Below are positions 35,001 through 46,630 of a stretch of DNA of 64,000 nt, piece by piece. How positions within the stretch are numbered: position 1 is the first letter of the stretch; every line of letters starts with the position of its first letter. The position numbers were made by a program, and so were the translations under genes. The stretch comes from Adiantum capillus-veneris (lineage: Eukaryota; Streptophyta; Polypodiopsida; Polypodiales; Pteridaceae): assembly GCA_014529385.2 (NCBI GenBank), contig CM043969.1, forward strand, positions 33,425,446-33,489,445, written 5' to 3'. The notes under the pieces are model-generated. The model did not search any database, had not been told where the DNA came from, and was given only the letters and a program-made list of their open reading frames with translations.

Positions 35001-35993
35001 AAGGCCAATACCCCAGTCCTGTTTTGCCTTCATGGCCATCAACCATGGCCTTCCCAAAATTAGTGGATAGCCCTCCCCCTTAGTAGGCATTACAAAAACA
35101 TCTACCTCTACCTCAGTGTTGAAAGCTTTGATTTTCACGGCACTTACCACACCCACACACTTTACTTTTGCGTTGTTTGCCATCTTTGCCTTGCATGGAG
35201 AAGGCCTGTCAACCTCGAGCCCTAATCGAAGCATCATAGCTTCGCTCATTACACAGATTTGTGCACCTCCATCAATGTAGGTGTTTCCAACCTTCTTTCC
35301 TTTTATGTTTACGTCGACAATTGGAAGGATGTCATCCATGTTGCATCCCGAAATTGCTCTGGCTACCTTTGTTTTGGAGCGTCTTGTACTTACCATTTTA
35401 GACCATTGTCGCCTTACTTTAGGTACAAGATGTAGCAACTGTGGCCATGTAATCTTCGGTCCTTGCTCTGCCATATCCAATGTTAGATCATAGGGCTTAG
35501 AACTTTCCCCTAGCTGGAAGTCGGTGATGCCCAATTTCCGTCGTGGCCTGGATGGCCTCTTGCTAGTTTCTCCTCTCATGCTTCTCTCATCATCTGATTG
35601 TGTAGCTTTCTCCCTCCTAGCTCTTTTCACAGTCATGGCTTCAAGTGGTTCTAAAAAGGTTACCTTCTCCTTACCCTTGTCCCTCTCCTTTGCTCTGGGT
35701 GGATCCACTACTACGGCTTTTCCTTTCTCTTCTAGCCTTATGATGTTTACAGGGCGATCAGGTGGTGGGGCTGGTGGAAGAGGTGGAATGGATGCTTGTA
35801 GTGGTGTCTGGGGTGGACGTAGAATTTGTGTTGGTGGGGGTGGTGCTCGGGGTGGGGGTTTTCTTTCTCTAGCGGGTGACAATTGGTTCCTCCTACCTCC
35901 TCTATTATAGTTATATCGTGGTTTGGCAAGTAGTACATACCGTGACCGTCTTCTCCGCAGTTGTAGCAATGATACTCCCTGTTTTGTCATCAT
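32070..35993 (-). pseudogene. pol: Pol polyprotein of element B (protease, RT, two RNase H, integrase)
   Basis: 1,307 codons. Proline-rich linker first. Protease at about residue 240 with NTYIDGGAQICVM (D-G-G-A) and PLILGRPWLMAM. RT with WVSPVVVTPKKNGKWRVCV, MPFGLTNAPATFQRY and VFIDDFCIYSS (F-I-D-D at about 34097-34108 in place of Y-V-D-D). Gypsy RNase H (GDDSLGAVLLQK), then an archaeal-type RNase H with SLYFDGAYK, NNEAEYAAL and VFGDALLLVRQ. Integrase zinc domain ends CKTCKLCQK; the core has WGIDAIGPL, IISDRGPGF and NGLVEKVNG with D35E spacing. The frame ends at TAG 32070-32072 and is open again directly after it. The first aspartate of gypsy RNase H is altered (SVGDD for DASD), so that domain may be inactive while the archaeal-type one is intact. 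Confidence 0.94.
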
Positions 35994-36733
35994 GCTCTTC
36001 CAGGGTCTTGATCTCTTTCTTGACTCCTCCCTTGCTGTATTAAGTGGATAGACAAATTCTGCAGTTGGTCAGTAACATGGGCCAACATATCTTGTTGGTC
36101 ATCTCTTACCCCAAGAGCTGGTGGTGGTGGTATGGTGGTTGTCGTAGTTGCTGGTCGACGCGATGTTCCTGCTTCTGTTGACTCGGTTTCTTTGGCTTTC
36201 ATTCGCAACTTCTTGTCCTTAAGGCAAGCAATCTCAAGGGCTAACTCGTACGTAGCCGGGAATCTACCTTTCACCTTCTCCTTGAGAAGCGGCCATAAGA
36301 CATGCGTGAACCGATCTTCTTTTAGGAAATCGGGTGCGGCTTCCCCCCTTGCCAGTGACTCAACCCACCGTTCCCACAAGTCCACAAATTTGGACTCATA
36401 GGTGGCATATTCTAAAAGACCCTCCTGCTTCAAGTCTCTCAACTTGTCCCACAACTTTTCTGAAGTGGTACCTCCCCCAAAGCGCCTCTTAAAAGCGGTT
36501 TTTAAGGGTTCCCAGTCATCCTTGGTTGCTTGTGGAAGTGCACTGTACCATGATCTAGCTTCTAGCTTCATGAGATGCTTAAAGATTCTAACCCGGGATT
36601 CATCCGTATCTTTGTTTCTCACTACACATGCTACTTCAAAGTCATCTAGGAAGTCTGTTACCAAATCCTCCCCCTTCTTTCCTTTAAATGTTGGAAATGC
36701 TACACTTGCTGAGAGAGAGCTAGAAAGACACAC
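35747..36733 (-). pseudogene. gag: gag of element B
   Basis: Capsid-like domain: ASVAFPTFKGKKGEDLVTDF, FKHLMKLEARSWYSALP, WEPLKTAFKRRFGG and LLEYATYESKFVDLW. This ends at TGA (35990-35992), followed at once by a second TGA, after which the same frame still encodes the zinc-knuckle piece HCYNCGEDGHG before another stop at about 35747. The last knuckle Cys is not found. Pol starts with an ATGA overlap at 35993. The normal gag ATG is deleted in this copy: nine bases including ATG, present at 37861-37863 in the duplicated segment, are missing near 36711. Confidence 0.85.
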
Positions 36734-37022
36734 TTCTTAACTTGCAAAAGTTTTTTTCTTCTTTACAAGGAGGCGTGTATACCCTCTTATACTAGGACAT
36801 AGATTAAAACTTCAAACGGTACATTGCCTTGTACCAAAGGTAAGACAAATGGCTAATCTGATGCCAGAACCTCAAAAAACCGCTCCCCACCCAGCATGGT
36901 GTCAATGACGTTCTGGTAGTGAGCCTTCAAGTCGAGTATTACCTTGATTGAGCGTACACGTGTTGGTATGTGTGATCTGTCTTGAGGTAGGTTGTACTGA
37001 TTCATGTGAAGCTTAGAGGTGC

Positions 37023-37488
37023 TTAGTCACTGTCCAAGCTTGTGGGAGAGGGTGGAGTTCTTTCCTGAAACAAACTCAGTAGATCCCTAGTTTCTCTAGT
37101 GAGAGTGTGAGCCAATGATTCCGTTATCTGTGCTGCAGCATCAGGTGCGACTTGAAAACTGACTGTGATAATTACCTCGGTGACTTGAGCTACCCGATTC
37201 TCAAAGTAGAATAGTGTTGATTCTCTATTGTGCAGAGCTCCTTTCATTTTGTTGTTGTTGGTTGGTTGTAGGTTGCGGACATGGTTTCGACCTTCTCCTT
37301 CTTCTTCTTGGCGCTTGTCCTATGTATATCCACTGGGTTTGGCGTGTTGGTTGACTCTCCCACTGCAAATCGATTAGCGTTACACCGGGCACTCGAGCTT
37401 CGATGGAGATGCGGAGTTCGTCTAGTTGTGCTTGGAGCTCTTCTTCTTCTGTCGTCCAATTAGCAAATCCTGCTAGCCATTCATCCAT
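37023..37488 (-). CDS. Leader open frames of element B, inner copy
   Basis: Two overlapping small frames in the leader: 37488-37225 (MDEWLAGFANWTTEEEELQ, ending in a basic RRRRRRSK segment) and 37247-37023 (MKGALHNRESTLFYFEN). Homologous frames exist in the outer copy. No known domain. They may be short upstream proteins or leader RNA that is open by chance; their survival in both copies is mild support for coding. Confidence 0.35.
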
Positions 37489-37561
37489 TCACAATAGTTT
37501 AGGGCTTTCAGTCTTGTAACCTGAAGGGTTTCATGAAAAGATCCTCAGTGGGGGCACCAAA

Positions 37562-37702
37562 TGACGGGAGCAAAGCGAACCCCGAACCCCGACGGCCTCT
37601 AAAACACCGGGGACCAAATGGCGTGCCTCGAGCTTGTCATGGTAAAGCAAACATGGGCACCACCTAGCTTCAGCGGCTAGGACGCAAACAACACACCACC
37701 AT
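37562..37702 (-). repeat. Truncated internal LTR of element B
   Basis: About 141 bases identical in type to the start of the full LTR at 38722 (TGACGGGAGCAAAGCGAACC onward), then abrupt change into gag sequence. It is preceded, in element direction, by duplicated gag and followed by a full primer site. Part of the tandem duplication. Confidence 0.9.
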
Positions 37703-37863
37703 GATCTAGCTTCTAGCTTCATGAGATGCTTAAAGATTCTAACCCGGGATTCATCCGTATCTTTGTTGCTCACTACACATGCTACTTCATAGTCATCTAC
37801 GAAGTCTGTTACCAAATCCTCCCCCTTCTTTCCTTTAAATGTTGGAAATGCTACACTTGCCAT
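37703..37863 (-). pseudogene. Duplicated gag start fragment of element B
   Basis: ATG at 37861-37863 opens MASVAFPTFKGKKGEDLVTD, the likely true start of Gag in this family. After about 53 codons it runs into the truncated LTR, giving a chimeric frame to 37531. It shows what the main gag copy lost. Confidence 0.75.
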
Positions 37864-38182
37864 GATTACTGAGAGAGAGCTAGAAAGACACACTGCTTAA
37901 CTTGCAAAAGTTTTTTTCTTCTTTACAAGGAGGCGTGTATACCCTCTTATACTAGGACATAGATTAAAACTTCAAACGGTACATTGCCTTGTACCAAAGG
38001 TAAGACAAATGGTTGATCTGATACCAGAACCTCCAAAAACCGCTCCCCACCCGGCATGGTGTCAATGACGTGCTGGTAGTGAGCCTTCAAATCCAGTATT
38101 ACCTTGATTGAGCGTACACGTGTTGGTATGTGTGATCTGTCTTGAGGTAGGTTGTACTGATTCATGTGAAGCTTAGAGGTGC

Positions 38183-38648
38183 TTAGTCACTGTCCAAGCT
38201 TGTGGGAGAGGGTGGTGTTCTTTCCTGAAACAAACTCAATAGATCCCTAGTTTCTCTAGTGAGAGTGTGAGCCAATGCTTCCGTTATCTGTGGTGCAGCA
38301 TCAGGTGCGACTTGAAAACTGACTGTGATAATTAGCTCGGTGACTTGAGTTACCCGATTCTCAAAGTAGAATAGTGTTGATTCTCTATTGTGTAGAGCTC
38401 TTTTCATTTTGTTGTTGTGGGTTGGTTGTAGGTTGCGGACATGGTTTCGACCTTCTCCTTCTTCTTCTTGGCACTTGGCCTATGTATATCCACTGGGTTT
38501 GGCGTGTTGGTTGACTCTTCCACTGCAAATCGATTACCGTTACGCCTGGCACTCGAGCTTCGATGGAGATGCGGAGTTCGTCTAGTTGTGCTTGGAGCTC
38601 TTCTTCTTCTGTCGTCCAATTAGCAAATCCTACTAGCCATTCATCCAT
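38183..38648 (-). CDS. Leader open frames of element B, outer copy
   Basis: Two overlapping frames between the primer site and gag: 38648-38385 (MDEWLVGFANWTTEEEELQ, basic RRRRRRSK near the end) and 38407-38183 (MKRALHNRESTLFYFEN). Same layout as 37023-37488. No recognised domain; predicted helical and charged. Role unknown. Confidence 0.35.
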
Positions 38649-38703
38649 TCACAATAGTTTAAGGGTTTCAGTCTTGTAAACTGAAGGGTTTCATGAAAAG
38701 ATC

Positions 38704-38719
38704 CTCAGTGGGGGCACCA
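38704..38719 (-). promoter_or_regulatory. Primer-binding site of element B
   Basis: The minus strand reads TGGTGCCCCCACTGAG three bases after the 5' LTR end. The same site is repeated before the truncated LTR at about 37544-37559. Priming tRNA not identified. Confidence 0.75.
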
Positions 38720-38721
38720 AA

Positions 38722-40248
38722 TGACGGGAGCAAAGCGAACCCCGAACCCCAACGGCCTCTAAAACACCGGGGACCGAATGGCACGCCTCGAGCCTGTCAT
38801 GGTAAAGCAAACAGGGGGCACCACCTAGCTTCAGCGGCTAGGACGCAAACAACACACCACCATAACAAAGTTTTCATCCAAGAGAGATGGATGCTTGGGA
38901 GTAATGATGAAGAGGAAAGGGAATGAGATCAAGTGAGAGAGAGAGAGAGTGAGGGAGGGAGGGGGTATAGCGGCTTAGTACTTAGGCATGACAAAAGGAT
39001 GGTGAATCCGCACACCCTTCACACATACACAAGCTCACTCCAAACACAAGATTAGGTGGCGATTCCGCACACCTCACATGGGCAAAACATTGCAAGAAAA
39101 CATACTCACAAAACCTCAAGCTTTATTTAGAGAATAAGGCGATGAAATGGGGAGCATAGGGTAGGGGAATGAGAAGGGAGAGAGTGGTAGAGCACATGGT
39201 GGATAGGTGGGAGTTGATGGCGAAGACTCGCACGAGGGTTATGGCCATCATCCTTCATTTAGTTGCCCTTCATCTTCCATAGCCAAGGGTGTAGAGGTCA
39301 TGCTCAAAACAAGCATGGTGATTGCGGTGATGGTGATGGTGTGGGTGTGTGTGTGTGCACTAGGCACACACAGTGCATAGTGTGTTCTTTGGTGATGTTG
39401 TGTGTTTTTAGTGTGATGGTGATCCCTCTTTATATAGGGGAGGAGGGGGGAGAAATTATAGAATTTAGAAATGAAGAAATCATTATCTACATAGGCCATG
39501 TGACTGTGGGCCCCACTTGTCTAGCTGTGTGTATATGTGCCAGAACAGAAGTCTCATGAGAGAGGGACTAAGAGAGAGAGATGGGTTGATGAAAAAAAGT
39601 GAGAGGTGACATGGAGATTAAAGTAATTACAAGAGGGGAGAGAGGGGAGTGTTTTCAGAGGTGAATCTGTGTGCAGATGTGTGTGAACACAAGAAAAATC
39701 AAGTAACCACCGGGTGGGGATGGGTCTGTAGGCACCTATTTCAGTGAAACTAAGTGTGTGTGAGTGTGGGGGAGGTTATTTAGCTACAAGACAAGAGACA
39801 TGGCGCCCTTTACAGAGAGAGGGGGGTATTTGGGTCATGGGATATGATAGGAGAGAGAAAGGGGGGGTGGGGTATACTATTTTGGAAGATAGGGTAAGTT
39901 GCATGTGAGTTAGGGTGCATTATTGGTGAGAGGTGGGGTAGCTTGAAGGGAGAGAGAAAGGAGAAAGGACAAGGGGAAGAGAGAGGGGGTTGACCTGTTG
40001 AGTGGAGGAGAGGAAAAGGGACACACGGTGGGGCAACAGTGAAGAAAAAGGAGGCAAGGTGGGGATGGGCTACCCCGCAGGCATGAGGTGGCCTATTTTA
40101 CCTTTCTTATATATTTACATAATCATACTTTATTTTTTTCTTACTTTTTCCAATTCCTTTTATCACTCCCTCCCTAAGAGGGGGTTTTCATGGGGTGGGG
40201 ACGAGAGAAGAGGGGTATGGGAGCTTGGCTTGTGAAAAGCCCCCATCA
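38722..40248 (-). repeat. 5' LTR of element B
   Basis: 1,527 bp, plus-strand reading TGACGGGAGC to CCCCATCA. Very similar to 29851-31432; differences are one missing 47-base unit and scattered substitutions or short indels. TATA box on the minus strand at 39427-39437. Confidence 0.94.
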
Positions 40249-40534
40249 GTGTATTCTCCCCTTTCACTAGGTTGATAAATCCTTACTCCTGCAACAACTA
40301 ACCCTTTGCTCGAGTACCCTTCTCTCATGCAATACAACCTCCCCAATCGAGCTTGACCTTGCTTTTGACCCGAGAGAGAGAGAGAAGGTATCCGTGCTTG
40401 CTTTCGAGAGAGCGTCTTGTTTGTCTTTGCTCCAAGCCTTCAGTGGCCTTCATCGTCCCTAGCCTTGCCTTCTCTTGCTTCCCTTTTGTTCATTCTTCAT
40501 CCCTCGAAAGAGAAAGAGCGGAGAGCTTTTCCCG

Positions 40535-40615
<81 letters not shown>

Positions 40616-40690
40616 CTTTGCCTCTTGCTTGCTTGCTTACTGAGCTCCTCCTTCCCTTATTGCTTGCCTCCTTTCGTTGCTATCTCTTGA
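40249..40690 (-). mobile_element. Inverted copy of the element C LTR, part 2
   Basis: Continues the inverted LTR after element B: reverse complement of about 942-1380, including CTCGAGTACCCTTCTCTCATGC, the TTCATCCCTCGAAAGAG box and the microsatellite, here (GA)n. Similarity to the direct copy fades after about 40690. Confidence 0.65.
40538..40613. repeat. (GA)n microsatellite, about 38 units
   Basis: Pure GA run at the place equivalent to the (CT)n run at 1013-1110. Confidence 0.96.
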
Positions 40691-41577
40691 AGTACAATTA
40701 GGCATTAATCCTCTCACTCTCTAATGAATGGTTATCAAGAAAGAAGAGGTTCCCTTTTATACGTGAAAGGAACCCCCAAGAGTTACGCAAGAGAGAGAGA
40801 ATCCAGTGCCAGAAGAAGAGCTAGAAAAGTTTGAAATGGGTTTTCCTTGCATTATATGAGCAGGCTAGGGTCCGCCATTTTGAGCATATCTCCTTAACCG
40901 TGGCTCCAAATACAAAAATAAAAATAGGGGTAGAAAATTCAACTCATGATCTATGACCCTATGTTATATACTTTTTTCAATTTGTAATTTAACCTTGTGT
41001 AAAGAAATCATCAAAATAGGGTATCTTTTTGGTAGCAAAAGTCTTCTTGTGGTCCTTTTAGTTTAGACTTTTATTTGGTTTCAATGGACACCTCATGCAA
41101 TATGAAAGCATGACATTGCTCCTTGACAAAGTTTTGTAAGCATCCTTGCATTAATGCATTTAAATATATGCATCATTTTGAATTATGCAAGCTAGTAGCT
41201 ATTAAAAAGAAATATAAGAAAAATATGGAAACTAATATATGTTTGGAATCTAGCTAGAGTGTGAGGTGGTAATGAGATAGTAAAAGAAAGAACCAAATGA
41301 TTTTTTTCCCCAAGTTAAAGAGCCGTATATATTGACGCTTTTTCCCATAATACTTTAATAACGATAAAGTAAGAATATGTTACCCTTGAGATCAACAATA
41401 GGACGAGATAGAAATCTTATTATTATAGTTAGATAGGAGTATGCACATTATGGAAAATATACTTATGACAAGTTAAATATCGTAGCATTTGTTCCCACTA
41501 TGTACATGTCATAACACGACAAAACGGTGCCAGGTCGTGTTTTGAGGGACTTTTAAATCACTAGTTTATGCAAATTA

Positions 41578-41578
<1 letters not shown>

Positions 41579-41638
<60 letters not shown>
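41579..41638. repeat. Compound (GT)n(GA)n microsatellite
   Basis: GT units change directly to GA units. A similar compound repeat is at 51467-51567. Confidence 0.95.
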
Positions 41639-41639
<1 letters not shown>

Positions 41640-42065
41640 TTCTCCGTTGGCTTGGGTCTTTTCTAGCGTTCGAGGATCTCTTTGCAGCAAGGGTGCAGCC
41701 TCTAGTGTCCAAAATTGCCTTATTTGCGGAGTGAGTAGCGTTGCTTGCAATTGTCTTGGTATCCTATTTTTCTACTCCCAAGTCGTTTTGACAAACAAAG
41801 CTAAGCCATCTTCCAAATGAGTATTTTCAATTAAGGAGGTCACTAGTTACCTATGATGCAAAAATCTATGGATTTTTAGCATGGTCGATTGAAAGCCTCA
41901 AATTCCTAGATTAGGGTATTGTAGTTGTCAAATATTTTGCTCAACAGATTATATGGAATGTTCAATATTGGCATGGTAGTGTGGATCTTTGTAATGTGGA
42001 TTTTATGGTGACAAAGAAGTGTTTGACATGGCTCTCTTGTGGAGTTTCTTAGCCTTTGCAATTAT

Positions 42066-42067
<2 letters not shown>

Positions 42068-42127
<60 letters not shown>
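42068..42127. repeat. (GA)n microsatellite, 30 units
   Basis: Pure GA run. Confidence 0.95.
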
Positions 42128-42129
<2 letters not shown>

Positions 42130-42475
42130 CAATCCATCCTACCATTGCATGCATCTTGCCTAGGCAAAGCCATGGCGAGGTAGTAGGGAGCCTAAATTAG
42201 CTATTGAAAATGGAGTGGGATGGAGCTGTTGGGAAGGATCATGAATGATGTGGACATAGTGAAGGAGCAACAAGTAGATACCGTCCATTCTAGGATTAGA
42301 GTACGACCTCAATCACGGCTAGCGAGAGAGAGAGAGAGAGAGATGGAAGATAGTTGTTGGAAACGTAAGAAGAGAGATATGGATGCTAGTTGCTATACCT
42401 AATGAAATTGTGTTGAGATAAAGAGAGAGATGGAAGATATCTCTTGAAAATGTAGGGAGATGGGTCTTCGTGGGG

Positions 42476-42478
<3 letters not shown>

Positions 42479-42530
<52 letters not shown>

Positions 42531-42572
42531 GTAAAAATGCAAGGATGATTGAGGAACAATGATGGCTAGAGA

Positions 42573-42603
<31 letters not shown>
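42479..42603. repeat. (GA)n and (TA)n microsatellite cluster
   Basis: GA run at 42479-42527 and TA run at 42575-42603 within 125 bases. Confidence 0.93.
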
Positions 42604-42864
42604 CAAGAGAGAGAGAGAGATGCAAGCTTAGTCTCATGAGCAGGCCCAACAAGAAACCTAAGCATCTACCATCACTTCATTGTAGAGTCTCTTGGAGCCC
42701 ATCAAAAGGAAATCAAGAGAGAGGCTCTAACAAATTAGGCCCCATGATTGTCGTGGTGTGTGTGTGTGTGTAGATGTATTATTCTACTAAATAAACACAA
42801 ATGAACATGTAAGCTCAAAAGACAATTGGCTTTAGACAAGTGACCAAGGGTAGCACAAAAATAA

Positions 42865-43008
42865 TGTCATGCCAAGGGTAGGACTAGGCACGGCCAAGGG
42901 CCAGGACGCACATGCAGTCAAGGGGGTCCCTATATTTAGAAGGCCAAGGGCCTATATAGGGACATGGCTGGGTGGTGATGAGCATGTTCCAGTTCCCTTG
43001 TCCTTTCA
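42865..43008 (+). repeat. 5' LTR of element D
   Basis: 144 bp starting TGTCATGCCAAGGG. Contains two copies of CCAAGGGC and a TATATAG box near its end. Confidence 0.9.
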
Positions 43009-43009
43009 C

Positions 43010-43021
43010 TAGTATCAGAGC
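43010..43021 (+). promoter_or_regulatory. Primer-binding site of element D
   Basis: TAGTATCAGAGC, one change from the initiator methionine tRNA site TGGTATCAGAGC, one base after the LTR. Confidence 0.8.
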
Positions 43022-43087
43022 AAGGTGGGAGGAGGAAGAAGGGAGCTATGGAAGAGGGAAGATGGAAGTCTCACATGGAGTTTGCAT

Positions 43088-43088
<1 letters not shown>

Positions 43089-43153
<65 letters not shown>
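43089..43153. repeat. (CT)n microsatellite in element D
   Basis: Pure CT run of about 32 units near the start of the element interior. Confidence 0.95.
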
Positions 43154-43156
<3 letters not shown>

Positions 43157-46100
43157 TTGGATTATTCGCATGGCAAAGTAGGCAAGTGAGGTGGTCTGCA
43201 AAAAGGCTATGTGGAAGGCTTTGGTTGCGAGGAAGGCATGGCTCGACAAGAGGAAGGCAAGGCCCGACAAGCAGGCAGTGGAATGGGCCTCTTGCCTGGC
43301 GGGTATCGGCTGAGTTGTAGCCGCGGGTAAGCACCCTTACACACAAGGGAGGGTCGGAGTCGACCTCTATAGAACTGTAAACTTCTAAGCTCGGCCGGAT
43401 CGTGGCAACCGGGTGAGAAAAAGTCGTCAAAGGCTCGATGAAAATTGAGCATCATCGCGCGTATTGCGTTTGTTTTAGCCCCTGTGCAATCTCTGCATAT
43501 CGCCGCCATCACTGGGGTGTGTAATTTTTTTTTGTTTTGTTCACATTGGGCGCCCTAAAGGTACCCTAAAGCACCCTAAGGGGCCACTCCCATAGGATTC
43601 AAGCTCTCAGATGCATGCATGCACCGTGCGAAAGTTTACATGGTGAACTTCATCATTCATGTCTGCCTTGTAAAGAGGCAGACAGACACTAAGGAGCAAC
43701 AACTTGGAATATTGTTCGACTATATCATCAGGAGTACTACAAGGGCTATGAGCCATCGATCGGACGCCAAGCCGCCACGAACACATCCACTATCTACTCA
43801 TCGAATGGAGTTTCTGATAAGGACATCATGATCACGGACTCAACCTCGTCTTCAGAAGCTATCAATAACATGAAATCAGAAATTATGATGCCGTTATGTG
43901 GCAAAGAAGCTCCTTGATTTCGAGAGGTGATCTACACACAAATAGCAGACATGTCTTTTGCTCTCGTCAAGGCATGCCCAAGTGGGGCGTATAAAAATTG
44001 AAAGCCAGCCAGGAGCCTCGGTATGTATTACAATTGGCCAAGGTAAGGCCACCATCAACACATGATTGGCGAAGCCCGGTTTCGAATACACCATACTTCC
44101 AATTGAACTTAAGAATTTTTCTACAAGCACAGAAACAAGGTACCCTCTTTCAATTTTGTTTCTATCAAGTTGATTACCCTCATAGTTTCTACAAGGTGCC
44201 AAAGTGCCTTGCAGTACTGGTCAACTAGGTTGTAATTGGAATTGCAATGAGCAAGGCTCCGTACAAGGGTGCTAATGAGCATGACTTGTGACAATTATCA
44301 TATGCATTACATACTTGTTGCATATATCATTGAGAAGTATCCAAATCAAGCATAGTTTGATGGCGGTTCAATTTGATGCAAATGCATAGCAAATTTGCAT
44401 AGTTTTGGTCTCCCAAGAAGATAGGCACATCCTGTTGCTTGACTTGATGCAAGGGGCAAGTTGCTCGTCATGGCCGACTCCTTGTCACTGTTTCTAACAG
44501 CTACCAGAGGATGCTTGCTACACAATATTAGCTCATTTGAATTGAAATTATTTGACAAGGTCGTTTCTTTTTGTCCTCATATTGGTATGTTAACAACCGC
44601 CTCAGTTGACTATCAGCAAGGCTTCAATTTACGCACCTTGCATTGAGACTACCCACGTTCAGCATATACTATGAGCATAAAAACTTGGGAAGAATTCGGC
44701 AATATGCTCGCAGGTTATTTCATTACGTGACAGATGGGCGTATATGATACAACAACTCCCACCCATGCAGCAGATATGGCTATGATCGAGCCATTTTTAA
44801 GCAAGCTTTCTTCCACGGAATCTCGGGCCAACTGGTTACAACAACGACCAGGTTAGTCAATTTTATGTTCTTCTTCTTTTTCCATGTTTACATCTTTTAT
44901 TGGAAACTACTGCTTTTGTGCAAAGCAATGTGCTTTGAAAATTTTACATGAAGCAAGGCTTCTTCCTTGTGCTAAGGTACTGCCCAATGACTTGGCATCA
45001 AGGGCATTGGCACACAAGTTCGGGAGACTGGAAAAATAGGGAATCTCAACTCACAGAATCCCTATCAGTTTAAACTATGCAAGGCACTTATGATTTTCGC
45101 TCTAATGTTTGAGGCCATTGTTTTTGCCAAGGGGTTAAGTTTATGTATGTATGGCATGCTAGCTACGTGGATTTCCTGAAACACGCTTTCGCTGCGACAC
45201 CAGACACTTTTTCAAGGACACTAAAAAGCACCTAAATCAAGGACTTAATTCAAAGGCAAAGTGCGTACATTAGATCACACTATTGTGACACATACATGGT
45301 AGGTGGGTCAGTCTATGACTTGTTTCTGTTTTTCTATTACCTCTTTTGATGAGAGAGTCATAGCAAAAAACTATGGCACGCTTATATGATAAGCTGCACG
45401 CTACGCATAAGATGCACACGAGCTTGGGCACAACATATACAAAGTCTTCACGTAAGAAAAGTTCCTCAGGCCAGCATTTTCTCTCTCTCTTTCTTATTTC
45501 TCTCCATGAATAATGAAAACTTTCTAAGCAGTTTTGGATACATGTTTTGTTTGGGAGTCAGCATGAGCCAAGGTGTTCTAACTCTCAGCTTGAAATTGGG
45601 CAAGACGCCCTCTACATTAGTCTTCATCGTTTCGTCGATTGAACACTAATTTCCATACGGGCTATGAGCCACACTCGTTGGCTAAGAGTCATTGGTAGAT
45701 CTCGGGTATGATCCAACTGTTGGCATTCCTTGGGTGATGGTTCTTAAGATCGAACAGATCTACCCACTGGACTACACAACGACGTTAATGGATATGCAAC
45801 AGTCTTGTCACATTATGGATGTTTACGGTGTCATTTTTGCATGACATGGTTTCAGTGCGACACTCGCGTTGAGTTTTTGATAACCATAAACTCAACTCAG
45901 TTGATTTCTACCACGGATTTTAGATGCAACATACCGTTGCGACAGCATGGTTGTCCATAATAATGAGGCTTTCCACTTGTGTGGATCTCCAGCTCTCTCT
46001 ATAGCACTACGAGTGTCAATGGACGCATTGTTTTGGGGTAATACCCCGCGGGTGATTACTAAATCACCCCATAGGCATTGAGGATCACAGTTTGATCTAT

Positions 46101-46630
46101 TCCCATTGTACTTTCAAAGAAAGAAGTCCGCAGTCTACCAGGGGATACTGGACAACCTTTTCAAGTTGATTCTCATCATTCTGTACACGATTAACTTTGT
46201 TGGTTACCGTTACATGCTAGTTGAGCAGTTTCTACAAAGGGTCTTACCAAGTGGTTTGACTACATAGATTCTACCCAACGGGTTTGAATTGCGAAGGCAA
46301 CACCTAGGGTTTCCAGTGCAATGTTTCTTGGTTTTTTCATAGTGAGAGACGTGCTCCTCTGCATTTGAATTCAGTTCAATCCCCAAGGCCATGCCAAGGG
46401 CAGGTCGGAACAAGTATTTTGGGCCGTAGTGTCCAATGTACATTATGATGTTATGAATCCACTTGTCGGATTTGATTTGGCACATGTTGTCACATGGGAT
46501 ACAACATGGTCTAGGGACTCAAGGAGTTTGGCTTAGCTAGTGTGGAGCAAGGCTAATGAGGGTCCCTCTCACTCCCATCGTAGAGTGTTTGCAGTTACCT
46601 CCACACACAAGTACATCTTGTACTTGAAGG
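43154..46630 (+). other. Decayed interior of element D
   Basis: 3.5 kb without an open frame above about 100 codons and without a domain I can name. Weak gag-like phrases may exist near 44680-44720. No RT catalytic motif was found, so RT has probably decayed beyond recognition or been deleted. Confidence 0.5.

Larger units (their letters stand above)
36552..38862. repeat. 1.15-kb tandem duplication inside element B
   Basis: 36552-37702 is repeated as 37703-38862. Each unit holds, in element direction, 140 bases of LTR end, the primer site, the leader and the start of gag. The join at 37702/37703 connects LTR sequence to gag sequence at a shared ACCAT, so the event used microhomology. The element therefore has a second primer site and a truncated LTR inside. 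Both copies keep the leader open frames. Confidence 0.9.
29847..40252 (-). mobile_element. Element B: Ty3/gypsy retrotransposon with dual RNase H
   Basis: Minus-strand element of about 10.4 kb with 1.5-kb LTRs, flanked by a 4-bp GTGT duplication (29847-29850, 40249-40252). Order in its own direction: 5' LTR 40248-38722, primer site, leader, gag, protease, RT, RNase H, archaeal-type RNase H, integrase, polypurine tract, 3' LTR 31432-29851. The second RNase H of the archaeal type is a known mark of the Tat branch. The copy is recent and mostly intact but carries an internal tandem duplication, a frame problem at the gag-pol join and one stop in integrase. Confidence 0.93.
40691..42859. other. 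Gene-free, microsatellite-rich region
   Basis: AT-rich DNA with no credible gene. Microsatellites: (GT)n 41579-41600 joined to (GA)n 41601-41638; (GA)n 42068-42127; (GA)n 42323-42342; (GA)n 42479-42527; (TA)n 42575-42603; a short (GT)n near 42757. Frames across them encode only RE, SL or VC runs and are artefacts. Confidence 0.7.
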
